Shown here piece by piece: positions 54,772-63,833 of a DNA stretch of 64,000 nt. The position numbers and the translations under genes were made by a program. Every line of letters starts with the position of its first letter. Position 1 is the first letter of the stretch. The stretch spans positions 1 through 64,000 of the forward strand of contig JALBVF010000004.1 in NCBI GenBank assembly GCA_025050535.1, given 5' to 3'. A model generated the notes under the pieces. The model was not told the DNA's origin and ran no database searches. It saw nothing but the letters and a program-made list of their open reading frames with translations. The DNA comes from Candidatus Protistibacter heckmannii. GTDB lineage: Bacteria; Pseudomonadota; Gammaproteobacteria; Burkholderiales; Burkholderiaceae.

Positions 54772-55239
54772 ATGAGAGTAAACAAATTGAAATACTTCGC
54801 GACCGTTTTTGGCATTTTTGTCAGCTTGAGCTTGGTTTCTTCCCCAGCCGCGCTCGCGCAGGACAAGGCGGCGGAACCGCCCCCCTCCTATTACGTGAAT
54901 ATCTTCGGCGTCTCCCAGCATTCCTCTGGGGACCATAACGAATTCAACGCCGGCTTGGGCCTGGAAAAGGCCATGGGCAAGGACTGGACCCTGGGTGCGG
55001 GCTATTACCGCAACAGCAACTGGAAGGGTTCGGCTTATGCCATGGCGCGCTATTCCTTCTACCGGGCCGGGCGCCTGGAGCTGGCCGTGCAGGGCGGATT
55101 GATCACCGGCTACACCCACCTGCCGGTCATCCCGATCGCGATTCCCGTGGTCTGTTACAGCGTGGTCTGCGCTACCGCCATCCCGAGTCTGGGTTCAAAT
55201 TCAGCCCTGGTGGCGGCAAATCTGCGCATTCCCTTCTGA
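54772..55239 (+). CDS. Small exported, probably beta-barrel, protein of unknown function
   Basis: This 155-residue protein has a Sec signal peptide (KLKYFATVFGIFVSLSLVSSPAALA, cleavage expected after ALA). The mature part shows alternating strands (YYVNIFGVSQHS, FNAGLGLEKAM, WTLGAGYYRNS, AYAMARYSFY, LELAVQGGLITGY) and ends in Phe, which fits an outer-membrane barrel of about eight strands such as PagP- or OmpW-like folds. I do not recognise a family. The frame is intact. AT-rich flanks on both sides set it apart. Confidence 0.65.
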   Translation: MRVNKLKYFATVFGIFVSLSLVSSPAALAQDKAAEPPPSYYVNIFGVSQHSSGDHNEFNAGLGLEKAMGKDWTLGAGYYRNSNWKGSAYAMARYSFYRAGRLELAVQGGLITGYTHLPVIPIAIPVVCYSVVCATAIPSLGSNSALVAANLRIPF

Positions 55240-55360
55240 AAAACCCACAACATCAGATAAAGATCTTCTTGTTTTTATAGAAATACGATATTCTTTAAAT
55301 TATCAACATATTGAAGATTTGCGCAAAAAGCTGGGTTAACCACCATGCGATTTCAGCGCT

Positions 55361-56003
55361 TTGATCAGCAGCGACTCCCTCTTGTCCAAAACTCAAGAGG
55401 GGACAGGTCTGTATTTCGCCAATTCCACCAGCCTGTATCTCCAGCAAAACCAGAATTTCCTCAGTCTGCCGGCGGTGACGCAGCGCATTCTCTCCGCCGG
55501 CTCGAGCCAATCGGGTCAGAACGCGGGCCAGACTGGCAATTTCAACGTCAACCAGCAGCAGACCATCGAATACGGCCTGCGGACAGTGGGCAAGTCGCTC
55601 ACCGACAACGACGTGCAAAGCGCCCAGGAGGGGCTAACCCGGCTGCAGGCCGCGCTGGCCCAGACCTCGAGCCAGCATGCGGGCTTCCAGGCGGTGTCCG
55701 AGGCGTCGGCGACGACAGATCCTGAACAACACCGCGAGTTCGCTGCGCATTTCGCAGGCGGCCACCGAGCCGTCGCTGTCCGCTGACAACGCGCTCACGT
55801 ATTCCAATCCTCAAACCGTGCAAACGCTCTCGCCACCGACGAACTACGTGCTGCAGACGGCTACCACCAGCGCCCTGCTCAGCGACACCGGCCAGAGCCT
55901 CAGCTCTCCCGACCTGAGCGCCCTGCTGCAGGCCACGCAGCGCTATCAATCCGCGTCCTATTCGGTCAGCCAGCCCGAGACTTCGGTCAGTCTGAAGGCC
56001 TGA
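55361..56003 (+). pseudogene. Ser/Gln-rich protein of unknown function, frameshifted
   Basis: From 55361 (SSDSLLSKTQEGTGLYFANS) the frame runs to about 55715 and the continuation RQILNNTASSLRISQAATEP to SVSQPETSVSLKA is one frame over, ending TGA 56001. Just upstream ATG 55346 (CCACCATGCGATTTCAGC) is out of frame with this body, so a second slip may exist. Residues are rich in Ser, Gln, Thr and Asn with no membrane segment. I do not recognise the family. Confidence 0.5.
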
Positions 56004-56212
56004 GCGGATACCCGGTCGGAAATCAGAAGCGCGGCTGCGCGGTGCGCCGCGCATTGCGCCTGCTCTCTATCCATGTCTTTTCGTGTTGGTGCGCTCGGGT
56101 TTCCTCCGTGTAGAAGCGCACCACGCAGCCCTGCTACACTGCGCTCAACGCGCCATCGAGCTGCACGCCGCGCCGGCGTGCGGCGCTTCGCAGGCGAACT
56201 GCCCGATCACCG

Positions 56213-56839
56213 ATGAAATTCTGTTCAAACTGCGGCCACGCGGTCAGCCGCCGGATCCCGCCCGACGACAACCGCGAACGCGACGTCTGCGACAACTGCG
56301 GCGCCATCCATTACGAGAATCCACGCAACGTCGTGGGCACCGTCCCCGTCTTGGAAGACAAGGTGCTGCTGTGCAAGCGCGCCATCGAGCCGCGCTACGG
56401 CTACTGGACCCTGCCGGCCGGCTTCATGGAGCTGGGCGAGACCACCACCCAGGGCGCGGCGCGCGAGACGCTCGAGGAATCCGGCGCGCATGTCGAAGTC
56501 GGCGAGCTGTTCACGGTGCTCAACGTGCCGCACGTGCATCAGGTGCATCTCTTCTATCTGGCGAAGATGCTCGCGCCCGACTTCGCACCGAGCGAGGAAA
56601 GCCTGGAGGTGAAGCTGGTGGCCGAGGCCGGCATTCCCTGGCAGGAGCTCGCCTTCCCGACCATCCATCACACGCTCAAGCTGTTTTTCCAGGACCGCGC
56701 CGAAGGCCGGCTCGGCGACGGACGGCCGCGCGTGCATCAGCTCGACATCAACCGGCCGATGCGGCTCGCCGCTCCCGCCGCCAACTTGGACGGCGCGGCC
56801 TCGCCCTCCTCCGCAAGCGCGCCGGCGTACGGCGCCTGA
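56213..56839 (+). CDS. NUDIX hydrolase with N-terminal zinc ribbon
   Basis: This 208-residue protein has a zinc ribbon [11 protein letters not shown] with [13 protein letters not shown], followed by a Nudix fold: [34 protein letters not shown] and the box [23 protein letters not shown], with the REtxEE metal ligands. It resembles NudC-like or ADP-ribose-type pyrophosphatases, acting on NAD(H)-, ADP-sugar- or similar diphosphates. The C-terminal 40 residues are low-complexity. It lies upstream of aat-bpt-pyrD as in Alcaligenaceae. Intact. Confidence 0.88.
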   Translation: MKFCSNCGHAVSRRIPPDDNRERDVCDNCGAIHYENPRNVVGTVPVLEDKVLLCKRAIEPRYGYWTLPAGFMELGETTTQGAARETLEESGAHVEVGELFTVLNVPHVHQVHLFYLAKMLAPDFAPSEESLEVKLVAEAGIPWQELAFPTIHHTLKLFFQDRAEGRLGDGRPRVHQLDINRPMRLAAPAANLDGAASPSSASAPAYGA

Positions 56840-56873
56840 GCCCCGAAGCGCGGGACCAGCGAAAGCGACACGC

Positions 56874-57608
56874 ATGATTGCCTGGCTCGAACCAGGCGCC
56901 CCCTTTCCCCCGCTCTCCGAGGCACTGCCCCAGGACAGCAAGGCGCTGGGCCTGCTCGCGGCGAGCCGCAGCCTCGATCCCCAGCGCCTGCTCGACGCCT
57001 ATCGCCAGGGCATCTTCCCCTGGTATTCGCAGGGCGAGCCCTTGCTGTGGTGTAACACCGATCCGCGCATGGTGCTGCGCCCCGAGGACTTCAAGGTCTC
57101 GGACAGCCTGCGCAAGGTGCTGCGCGATCCCGACTGGCAGATCCGCGTGAACGTGGGATTCACCGAAGTCATGCTCGCCTGCGCCGGCGTGCCGCGCCCA
57201 GTCCAGGCCGGCACCTGGATCACCACCGAGCTGATCGGCGCCTATTCCGCGCTCTACGCGATGCACCAGGCCCACAGTATCGAGACCTGGGTGCGCGGCG
57301 AACGCGTGGGCGGGCTCTACGGCGTGACCATCGGCAGGATGTTCTTCGGCGAATCGATGTTCGTGCGCGCCACCGACTCCTCCAAGATCGCGCTCGCGGC
57401 GCTGTGCGCCTTCCTGCGCAGACAGGGCGTGCCGATGATAGACTGCCAGCAAAAGACGGCGCATCTGGCTTCACTGGGCGCCAGACCGATCGACTACGGC
57501 GCCTTCGTCGAGCATGTGCGAGGCGCCACCGGCGAGGCTCCGCTCGCCGACTGGAATTTCGACAAGACAGTGCTCGCCGATTGGCTGGACGATCAGGCTG
57601 GGCGCTGA
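56874..57608 (+). CDS. aat: Leucyl/phenylalanyl-tRNA-protein transferase
   Basis: This 244-residue enzyme adds Leu or Phe from tRNA to proteins with N-terminal Lys/Arg, marking them for ClpAP. Signatures are [55 protein letters not shown] and [10 protein letters not shown] with [15 protein letters not shown]. The gene is intact. The companion transferase gene downstream is broken, so only this branch of the N-degron route can work. Confidence 0.93.
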   Translation: MIAWLEPGAPFPPLSEALPQDSKALGLLAASRSLDPQRLLDAYRQGIFPWYSQGEPLLWCNTDPRMVLRPEDFKVSDSLRKVLRDPDWQIRVNVGFTEVMLACAGVPRPVQAGTWITTELIGAYSALYAMHQAHSIETWVRGERVGGLYGVTIGRMFFGESMFVRATDSSKIALAALCAFLRRQGVPMIDCQQKTAHLASLGARPIDYGAFVEHVRGATGEAPLADWNFDKTVLADWLDDQAGR

Positions 57609-57632
57609 GCAACCGAGGCATCGGGCAAGGCG

Positions 57633-58382
57633 ATGAGCAAACTCAAGGAACTTCCGCTTTCCGCCCTGCAGTTCTACGCGACTGCGCCCTACCCCTGCAG
57701 CTATCTCGAAGGCCGCATGGCGCGCTCGCAGATCGCCGCGCCTTCGCATCTGATCAACGCCAACGTCTATTAGCAGCTTCTGCAGGCGGGCTTCCGCCGC
57801 AGCGGCATGTTCACCTACCACCCCTATTGCGACAACTGCCAGGCCTGCGTGCCGGTGCGCATCGAGGTGGAGAAATTCTCGCCGCGCCGCGCCCAGCGCC
57901 TCGCCTGGCGTGCGCATGAAACCCTGCGCACCCTGGTCGCGCCGCTCACCTATGCTCCCGAGCACTACGCGCTCTATCTGCAATACCAGTCGCTGCGCCA
58001 CGCCGGCGGCGGCATGGACGAGGACAACCAGTAGCAGTACAGCCAGTTCCTGCTGCAGAGCCGGGTGAATTCGCGGCTGGTGGAATTCCGCGAGCCCGAC
58101 GACGTGCTCGAGGCCGGCCGGCTGCGCATGGTGAGCATGATCGAAGTGATCGAGGACGGCCTCTCCTCCGTCTACACCTTCTACGACGCGCTGCAGCTCG
58201 GCGCGAGCTACGGCACCTACAACATCCTCTGGCAGATCGAGCAGGCGCGCCGCCTCGGCCTGCCCTATGCCTATCTCCGCTACTGAATCTCCACGAGCCG
58301 CAAGATGGCCTACAAGGCGGCCTTCCGTCCGCTGCAGGGCTTGATCGACGGCGTCTGGAAGCCGCTTCCAGAGAAGGACTGA
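57633..58382 (+). pseudogene. bpt: Aspartate/glutamate leucyltransferase (Bpt/ATE), three in-frame stops
   Basis: ATG 57633 starts [31 protein letters not shown] at 57772-57774 follows NANVY (Ser expected), TAG at 58033-58035 follows DEDNQ, and TGA at 58285-58287 follows YAYLRY, where Trp of GYWI is expected. The reading frame never changes. Conserved [12 protein letters not shown] and [22 protein letters not shown] blocks are preserved. The enzyme would transfer Leu to N-terminal Asp/Glu. Three nonsense changes and no indel show step-by-step decay by substitution. Confidence 0.93.
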
Positions 58383-58627
58383 GCTTCGCGCACGCATCCA
58401 CGGCGCGCGTTCCCGATACGCATTTCACGCGCGAGCTTCGCGCCACCGCCTTGCGCGCTCGGCCTCGCGCACGCATCCCTCCGCGCCCGTCTTCCGCGCC
58501 CGCGCCGCCCAGTCCATTTTCGGCGGGACGCGGCTCAGAGCGTGCTACCCTTCGGGTCCTCGGCATGGCCGGACAGCCCCTCCCGGCCTCGCCAATCCGT
58601 ATCACGTTTTAGTCCTAATAATTCGAC
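58383..58627. other. Spacer between bpt and pyrD
   Basis: No gene is seen in these 245 bp. An AT-rich patch at 58600-58625 just before pyrD may contain its promoter. Confidence 0.4.
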
Positions 58628-59719
58628 GTGCTTAGCTCCCTCTATCCGCTTGTGCGGCCCATGCTGTTTTCGCTCGACGCCGAGCGCGCCCACCATCTGA
58701 CGCTGCGCGGTCTGCGCATGGCCGAACGCATCGGGCTCGCGGGACTGATCGGGCCGGGGCGCGCCAAGCTTCCCGCCGCAGGCGAGCCTGGCCAGTTCTC
58801 CTCACTCGACGCCAACGGCGAGCAGGCGGTCGAGCTGCTCGGCCTGCACCTTCCCAACCGCGTTGGCCTCGCGGCGGGTCTGGACAAGGACGGCGCCTGC
58901 ATCGACGGCCTCGCGGCGCTGGGCTTCGGCTTTATCGAGATCGGCACGGTCACGCCCAAGCCGCAGCCCGGCAATCCGCAGCCGCGCATGTTCCGCCTGC
59001 CGCAGGCGCAGACGCTGATCAACCGCCTGGGCTTCAACAACGTTGGCGTCGACGCCTTCGTCGCCAACGTGCGCGCCTCGCGCTTCGCCGCCGAGGGCGG
59101 CGTCCTCGGCCTGAACATCGGCAAGAACGCCACCACGCCCATCGAGCAGGCAGCCGACGACTATCTGCACTGCCTCGAGAAGGTCTATCCCTACGCGAGC
59201 TATGTGACGGTGAACATCTCTTCGCCGAACACGAAGAATCTGCGTCAGCTTCAGGACGAACAGGCGCTCGACACCCTGCTCGGCGCGCTGCGCGACAAGA
59301 GCCTGCGGCTCGCCGACGAGAACAAGAAGCAGGTGCCCATGGTGCTGAAGATCGCGCCGGATCTGGACGCCGAGCAGGTCAAGGCGATCGCCGCGCTGCT
59401 GCTGCGGCACAAGATCGACGGCGTGATCGCCACCAATACCACCATCTCCCACGAAGCCGTGGCCGGCCTGCGTCACAGCGAGGAAGCCGGCGGCCTCTCT
59501 GGTGCGCCGGTGCGCGAGAAGTCCGACGCGGTCGTGCGCGGCCTGCGCGCCGAGCTGGGCAAGGCTGTGGCAATTGTCGGCACCGGCGGCATCCTCTCGG
59601 GCGCGGACGCGCAGGCCAAGCGCCGCGCGGGCGCGGACCTGGTGCAGGTCTATACGGGTCTGATCTATCGCGGACCGGCCCTGGTCACCGAGTGCGTGAA
59701 GGCCCTGCGCGTCTCCTGA
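58628..59719 (+). CDS. pyrD: Dihydroorotate dehydrogenase, quinone type (class 2)
   Basis: This 363-residue membrane-associated flavoenzyme oxidises dihydroorotate to orotate with quinone. It begins at GTG 58628 with the N-terminal helix [22 protein letters not shown] typical of class 2; [37 protein letters not shown], catalytic Ser in [15 protein letters not shown], and [35 protein letters not shown] follow. Clean frame. With uracil salvage (upp and permease) broken in this window, de novo synthesis becomes essential. Confidence 0.95.
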   Translation: MLSSLYPLVRPMLFSLDAERAHHLTLRGLRMAERIGLAGLIGPGRAKLPAAGEPGQFSSLDANGEQAVELLGLHLPNRVGLAAGLDKDGACIDGLAALGFGFIEIGTVTPKPQPGNPQPRMFRLPQAQTLINRLGFNNVGVDAFVANVRASRFAAEGGVLGLNIGKNATTPIEQAADDYLHCLEKVYPYASYVTVNISSPNTKNLRQLQDEQALDTLLGALRDKSLRLADENKKQVPMVLKIAPDLDAEQVKAIAALLLRHKIDGVIATNTTISHEAVAGLRHSEEAGGLSGAPVREKSDAVVRGLRAELGKAVAIVGTGGILSGADAQAKRRAGADLVQVYTGLIYRGPALVTECVKALRVS

Positions 59720-59835
59720 AGCGCCCGCGCAAGTCTTTCGGCATGGCGAAAGCCGTCTGAATCTCTCGAATTCATCATATTTTCTGGATTATCCGGAATT
59801 TCATAATTCGCAATATTGTGCAATAATCAGCGCAT

Positions 59836-60636
59836 ATGGCTAGCCAAAAAAGACAAGCCGGACGCACAACCATCCAAGTGATCGAGCGAATGATGATGCT
59901 GCTCGACTCTCTGGCCGGCCATGCGGACCCGGTCAGCCTCAAGGAGCTCTCCGGCGTCACCGGACTGCATTCCTCCACCGCCCACCGCATCCTCAACGAC
60001 ATGGTCGCCTGCCGTCTGGTGGACCGCTCGGACTCGGGCAACTACCGCCTGGGCATGCGTCTGCTGGAGCTGGGCAATCTGGTGAAGGCGCACCTGTCGG
60101 TGCGCGACGCCGCCCTGCTTCCCATGCGCGCACTGCACAAGCTCACCGGGCAGACGGTGAACCTCTCCGTGCACCAGGGCGACGAGATCGTCTATATCGA
60201 ACGCGCCTACGGCGAGCGCTCCGGCATGCAGGTGGTGCGCGCCATCGGCGTCCGCGCGCCGCTGCACCTGACCTCCGTGGGCAAGCTCTTTCTCTCCGCC
60301 GACGATCCCGGCCGCACCCGCGCCTACGCCACCCGCACCGGCCTGGCCGGCCATACGCAGAACAGCATCACCGACCTCACGCGCCTGGAGCGCGAACTCG
60401 GCTGGGTGCGCCGCAACGGCTATTCGCGCGACAACGAAGAGCTGGAGATGGGCGTGCGCTGCTTTGCCGCGGGCATCTACGACGACAGCGGCAAGCTGGT
60501 CGCGGGTCTGTCACTGACCGCGCCGGCCGAACGCATGCAAGAGGAGTGGCTCGAGCCGCTCAAGGAAACCGCGCTGCAGATCTCGCGCGGCATCGGCTTC
60601 ACGCAGCAGGACGCGCAGGCGGTGCACGAGGAATAA
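59836..60636 (+). CDS. IclR-family transcriptional regulator, intact
   Basis: This 266-residue protein has an N-terminal winged helix (TIQVIERMMMLLDSL, VSLKELSGVTGLHSSTAHRILNDMV) and an IclR effector domain (TGQTVNLSVHQGDEIVYIER, LTSVGKLFLSADD, RRNGYSRDNEELEMGVRCFAAGIYD, AGLSLTAPAER). Its target is unknown; it stands alone between pyrD and the D,D-peptidase gene. The upstream spacer 59720-59835 is AT-rich with GGATTATCC (59787-59795) and other symmetrical patches that might be an autoregulatory operator. Confidence 0.9.
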   Translation: MASQKRQAGRTTIQVIERMMMLLDSLAGHADPVSLKELSGVTGLHSSTAHRILNDMVACRLVDRSDSGNYRLGMRLLELGNLVKAHLSVRDAALLPMRALHKLTGQTVNLSVHQGDEIVYIERAYGERSGMQVVRAIGVRAPLHLTSVGKLFLSADDPGRTRAYATRTGLAGHTQNSITDLTRLERELGWVRRNGYSRDNEELEMGVRCFAAGIYDDSGKLVAGLSLTAPAERMQEEWLEPLKETALQISRGIGFTQQDAQAVHEE

Positions 60637-60723
60637 ACCGCGCCGCGGCAAGCCATGATGCCGGCATCGCGCCGCACTCTGAAGCTCGCACCCCGGCATG
60701 CGGCGGCGGGGCGCGCGGAAATA

Positions 60724-60751
60724 AAAAAACCGGCCACACGGCCGGTTTTTT
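60724..60751. terminator. Bidirectional rho-independent terminator
   Basis: AAAAAACCGGCC at 60724-60735 pairs with GGCCGGTTTTTT at 60740-60751 around ACAC. It serves the converging IclR and D,D-peptidase genes. Confidence 0.9.
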
Positions 60752-60769
60752 CATAGGCGCGATGCAGGC

Positions 60770-61936
60770 TCAGCGCATGATCTCGCGGGCCTGGGCTTCG
60801 ATCGCGGCGCGCGGATTCGTTTCCAGCGCGGCGTGCGGCACGGCGGCAGCGGGGATGGAAACCGAAGGCGCCGAACGCGTCAGGCCGATGCCGCTGTTCT
60901 CCAGCCAGTGGCGCACGCGCACCGCGTCGGCGAAGCGCGAGACCTTGCCCACGGAATCCAGGAAGACCATCACCACTGGACGGCTCAGCACCTTCGCCTG
61001 CATCACGAGGCAGCGGCCGGCTTCGGAGATGTAGCCCGTCTTCTGCACGCCGATGTCCCATTCGCCGCCGCGCACCAGGCGGTTGGTGTTGATGAAATGC
61101 TGGGGACGGCCGCCCACGGTGACTTCGTATTCGGTCTGCGTGGAGAACTGGCGGATCAGCGGCTGGGTGTAGGCGGCGTTGACGAGCTTGACCAGATCGC
61201 CAGCACTCGAGACGTTGTGGCTGGTGAGGCCGGTCGGGTCGGCGAACTTGGTGTCGGCCATATTCAGCTCCACGGCCTTGCGGTTCATGGCCTTCACGAA
61301 GGCCGGCTTGCCGCCCGGGTAGTAGCGCGACAGGGCCGACGCGGCGCGGTTTTCCGAGGACATCAGCGCCAGCAGCAGCATGTCGCGGCGGGTCATCTCG
61401 GTGCCTACGCGCAGGCGTGAGCTGCTGCCCTTCTCCAGATCGCGGTCTTCCTCGCCCACGCGCAGGATTTCCTCGTCCGGCATCTTGGCGTCCAGGACAA
61501 CCAGGGCGGTCATCAGCTTGGTGATCGAGGCGATCGGCAGAACTGCCTGAGTGTTCTTTTGAAACAACACTTCATTGGTTTCCTGGTCGATGACCAGGGC
61601 AACGGAGGACTTCAGATCCAGGGCGTCGTCCATGCCGCGCAGGCCCATGTGCTGGGCCATCGAGGGGCGCACGTCCTCGGCCGGGCGGCGCATGCTGACT
61701 GTGATCACCTTGCGCTGGCCGTTGATCAACACCGTGCGCTTGACCATGACCTTGGCCGCCGGCGCCTTTACCGCACGCCTGGAAGCCTTTCTGGGCGTGG
61801 CTTTTCTGGATTTTTCACTGTTTGCAACAGTATCGGATGTCCTGGCTTGGGAGAAGACGGGAAGGGAGAGAACCAACCCCGCTGCAATCAGCAGAATCGT
61901 TTTCAGACCTGGAAAATTCGACCGGATATCTCGCAT
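60770..61936 (-). CDS. pbpG: D-alanyl-D-alanine endopeptidase (PbpG/PBP7 type)
   Basis: This 388-residue serine peptidase of the penicillin-binding family trims peptidoglycan cross-links. A signal peptide starts at ATG 61936 (NFPGLKTILLIAAGLVLSLPVFSQA), followed by a Lys/Arg-rich linker. Active-site motifs are SITKLM (SxxK), SSEN (SxN) and QKTG (KTG). An upstream in-frame ATG (61993) is less likely because it would put 19 residues before the signal peptide. The frame is intact. Upstream 61937-62057 is AT-rich without a gene. Confidence 0.88.
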   Translation of the reverse strand: MRDIRSNFPGLKTILLIAAGLVLSLPVFSQARTSDTVANSEKSRKATPRKASRRAVKAPAAKVMVKRTVLINGQRKVITVSMRRPAEDVRPSMAQHMGLRGMDDALDLKSSVALVIDQETNEVLFQKNTQAVLPIASITKLMTALVVLDAKMPDEEILRVGEEDRDLEKGSSSRLRVGTEMTRRDMLLLALMSSENRAASALSRYYPGGKPAFVKAMNRKAVELNMADTKFADPTGLTSHNVSSAGDLVKLVNAAYTQPLIRQFSTQTEYEVTVGGRPQHFINTNRLVRGGEWDIGVQKTGYISEAGRCLVMQAKVLSRPVVMVFLDSVGKVSRFADAVRVRHWLENSGIGLTRSAPSVSIPAAAVPHAALETNPRAAIEAQAREIMR

Positions 61937-62057
61937 CTGAAAAACCTGAACAAAGTATTGCGTAAGTGTATGAAATTTCCAAAATTCTTTCAAGATTAGT
62001 CACTTACAAAGTTTTCTTGAAAACGGCCTGAGAACTGCAAGGATTTGTAAGGATTTG

Positions 62058-62624
62058 TCATTTTTTATCGACAAAAACCGTGAAATCGGATACCGGCGCC
62101 CGTTCGGTCTCCAGCTGGTTTTCCACCGCCCCGGGGTCGGCATAGCCCAGGGCCATGCCGCAGACCACCGCTGTCTTCTCCTGGTCCATCCAGAGAAAAT
62201 CGACGATCAGCCGGTGGAAATAGATAAAGGCCGCCTGCGGGAAAGTGTCCAGCCCGCGGGCCATCGCGGCCAGCATCACGCTTTGCGAGAACATGCCGTA
62301 ATCGAGCCAGCTGCCCTGCTCCATGATCCAGTCGATGGTGAAGATCAGGCCCACAGGCGCGCCGAAGAAATTGTAGTTGCAGCCCATCTGCGCCTCTATC
62401 GCAGCCTTTTCGCCGCGGCCAATGCCCAGCAGGCCGTACAGCGACCAGCCGAGCTTGCGGCGCCGCTCCAGATACGGCGAGCCCCAGGTGCGCGGATAGT
62501 ACGCATAGCCCTCGTCCTGGACGGCCATGCGCTCTGGATCGGCGCGCACTTCGGCGATGCGCCGCGACAGCGCCTCGCGGGCATCGCCGGCGAGGACGGT
62601 GACTGCCGGTGGATACACTTTCAT
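62058..62624 (-). pseudogene. Nitroreductase, N-terminal FMN-binding part missing
   Basis: The frame from MKVYPPAVTVLAGDAREALSRR (62624) corresponds to residues from about 45 onward of a nitroreductase. The usual start with the RRSxRxF FMN-phosphate motif and the APSxxNxQPW stretch are absent. The rest, GCNYNFFGAPVGLIFTIDWIMEQGSWLDYGMFSQSVMLAA and ALGYADPGAVENQL, is open to TGA 62058. Between 62625 and 62721 no matching sequence is found before IS-B begins, so an IS-linked deletion probably removed the 5' end. Confidence 0.7.
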
Positions 62625-62721
62625 ACGCTGCCTTTCATAGGATTGCCATGAACACGTGCGGTCTCGTTGACCGCGCTGCGGATTCACGGCCAGCGCCGGT
62701 GGACGCGCACCCTGCGCGCCA

Positions 62722-63383
62722 TTGACGCGGCAATATAAAGATTTAACTTATTATCATTTCTGACATCGAATCGGCATGGAAAAAGAAGACGCTCAATACC
62801 AAAAACTGGAGCAACTGCACGAGAGGCGAAAGCAGGTCGTGAGGTTGCATCGGAAGGGATACGGAGTCATGGGGTTTCACGCCGAAAAAGCCGATCAAGC
62901 GCGCTTACGAACAGCGACCGGAGGCTGTCAAGCAGTGGATCGATCAGGAGTATCTGGCCATCGAGAAGCGTGCCAAGGCCAAAGGTGGCGAGACTCACTG
63001 GGGTGACGAAACCGCGTTCATCGAGTTCTTCGAGGCGCTGGTGGCCGATGGCTAGCGCGCGGGAAAGAAAGTGTTCCTGATCCTCGACAACCTCAGCGTG
63101 CATCACTGCAAGCCGGTCAAGGCATGGCTTGCCGAGCACCAAGCCGACATCGAAGTCTTTTACCTGCCCAGCTACAGCCCGGAGCTCAATCTGGATGAGC
63201 GACTCAACGCCGACCTGAAACATGTCATCAGCACACGAGTCCCCGTCAGAACAAAGGCCAAATTCCACGCCGCAGCAAAGAACCACATGGCGTTCATCGA
63301 AACCCATTCCGAACGCGTGAAATCCTACTTCCAGGATCCCCGCATCAAATACGCCGCACGAAAACTTCTTCCTGCCGGATCAA
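62722..63383 (+). mobile_element. IS-B, 662-bp copy with internal deletions
   Basis: The left end TTGACGCGGCAATATAAAG matches the copy at 30672 (flank CA instead of TA). The right end CCGGATCAA is followed by TA at 63384-63385. Two blocks present in the other copy are missing: one after GTCATGG (about 250 bp) and one after GAAACCGCGTT. It provides the complete right end lost from the other copy. Confidence 0.85.
62776..63383 (+). pseudogene. IS-B transposase, doubly deleted
   Basis: ATG 62776 is intact here (MEKEDAQYQKLEQLHERRKQ). After RKGYGVM the frame jumps to GFTPKKPIKRAYEQRPEAV in another register, and after HWGDETAF a second deletion leads to IEFFEALVADG, then TAG at 63052-63054. LILDNLSVHHCKP and YSPELNLDERLNADLK complete the triad. 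The terminal stop is beyond the element. Confidence 0.85.
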
Positions 63384-63820
63384 TAGGCGTGCAGCAAGGG
63401 CTGGAGCTCCTCGCGCAGGGCCTGCGGCAAGGCCGCCGGCCGCCGGCTGGCCCGGGCCACATAGACATGAACGAAGTGTCCCTGCGTGGCCTCGGCCTGC
63501 TCGCCGCGGCGGAACAGCGCGATCTTGTAGCGCACGCTGCTGTTGCCGATCTTCGCGATGCGCAGGCCCGCCTCGATCGCCTCAGGCAAGGCCAGCGGCG
63601 CGAAGTAGTTGCCGTGGCTTTCGATGACCAGGCCGATGACGGGACTGCGTTCGATGTCCAGCACGCCCTTCTCCACCAAGAAGGCATTCACCACGGTGTC
63701 GAAGAAGCTGTAATAGACAACGTTGTTGACATGCCCGTAGGCGTCGTTGTCCATCCAGCGGCTCGTGATGGTTTGAAAGTGACGGTAATTGCTGCGAAGT
63801 TCCGCGCTTAGCTTTTCCAT
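63380..63820 (-). CDS. Hotdog-fold acyl-CoA thioesterase, stop codon supplied by IS-B
   Basis: This 146-residue protein starts MEKLSAELRSNYRHFQTITSRW at ATG 63820. The 4-hydroxybenzoyl-CoA thioesterase-like signature RWMDNDAYGHVNNVVYYSFFDTVVNAFL with the catalytic Asp is complete, as are VIESHGNYFAPLALPEAIEAGLRI and SVRYKIALFRRG. It ends LLHAY-TGA, where TATTGA is the target TA plus the IS-B end, so insertion occurred at the last codon or codons. Probably still functional; the native tail is missing by an unknown few residues. Confidence 0.8.
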   Translation of the reverse strand: MEKLSAELRSNYRHFQTITSRWMDNDAYGHVNNVVYYSFFDTVVNAFLVEKGVLDIERSPVIGLVIESHGNYFAPLALPEAIEAGLRIAKIGNSSVRYKIALFRRGEQAEATQGHFVHVYVARASRRPAALPQALREELQPLLHAY

Positions 63821-63833
63821 GTGTTTCAGCCTT

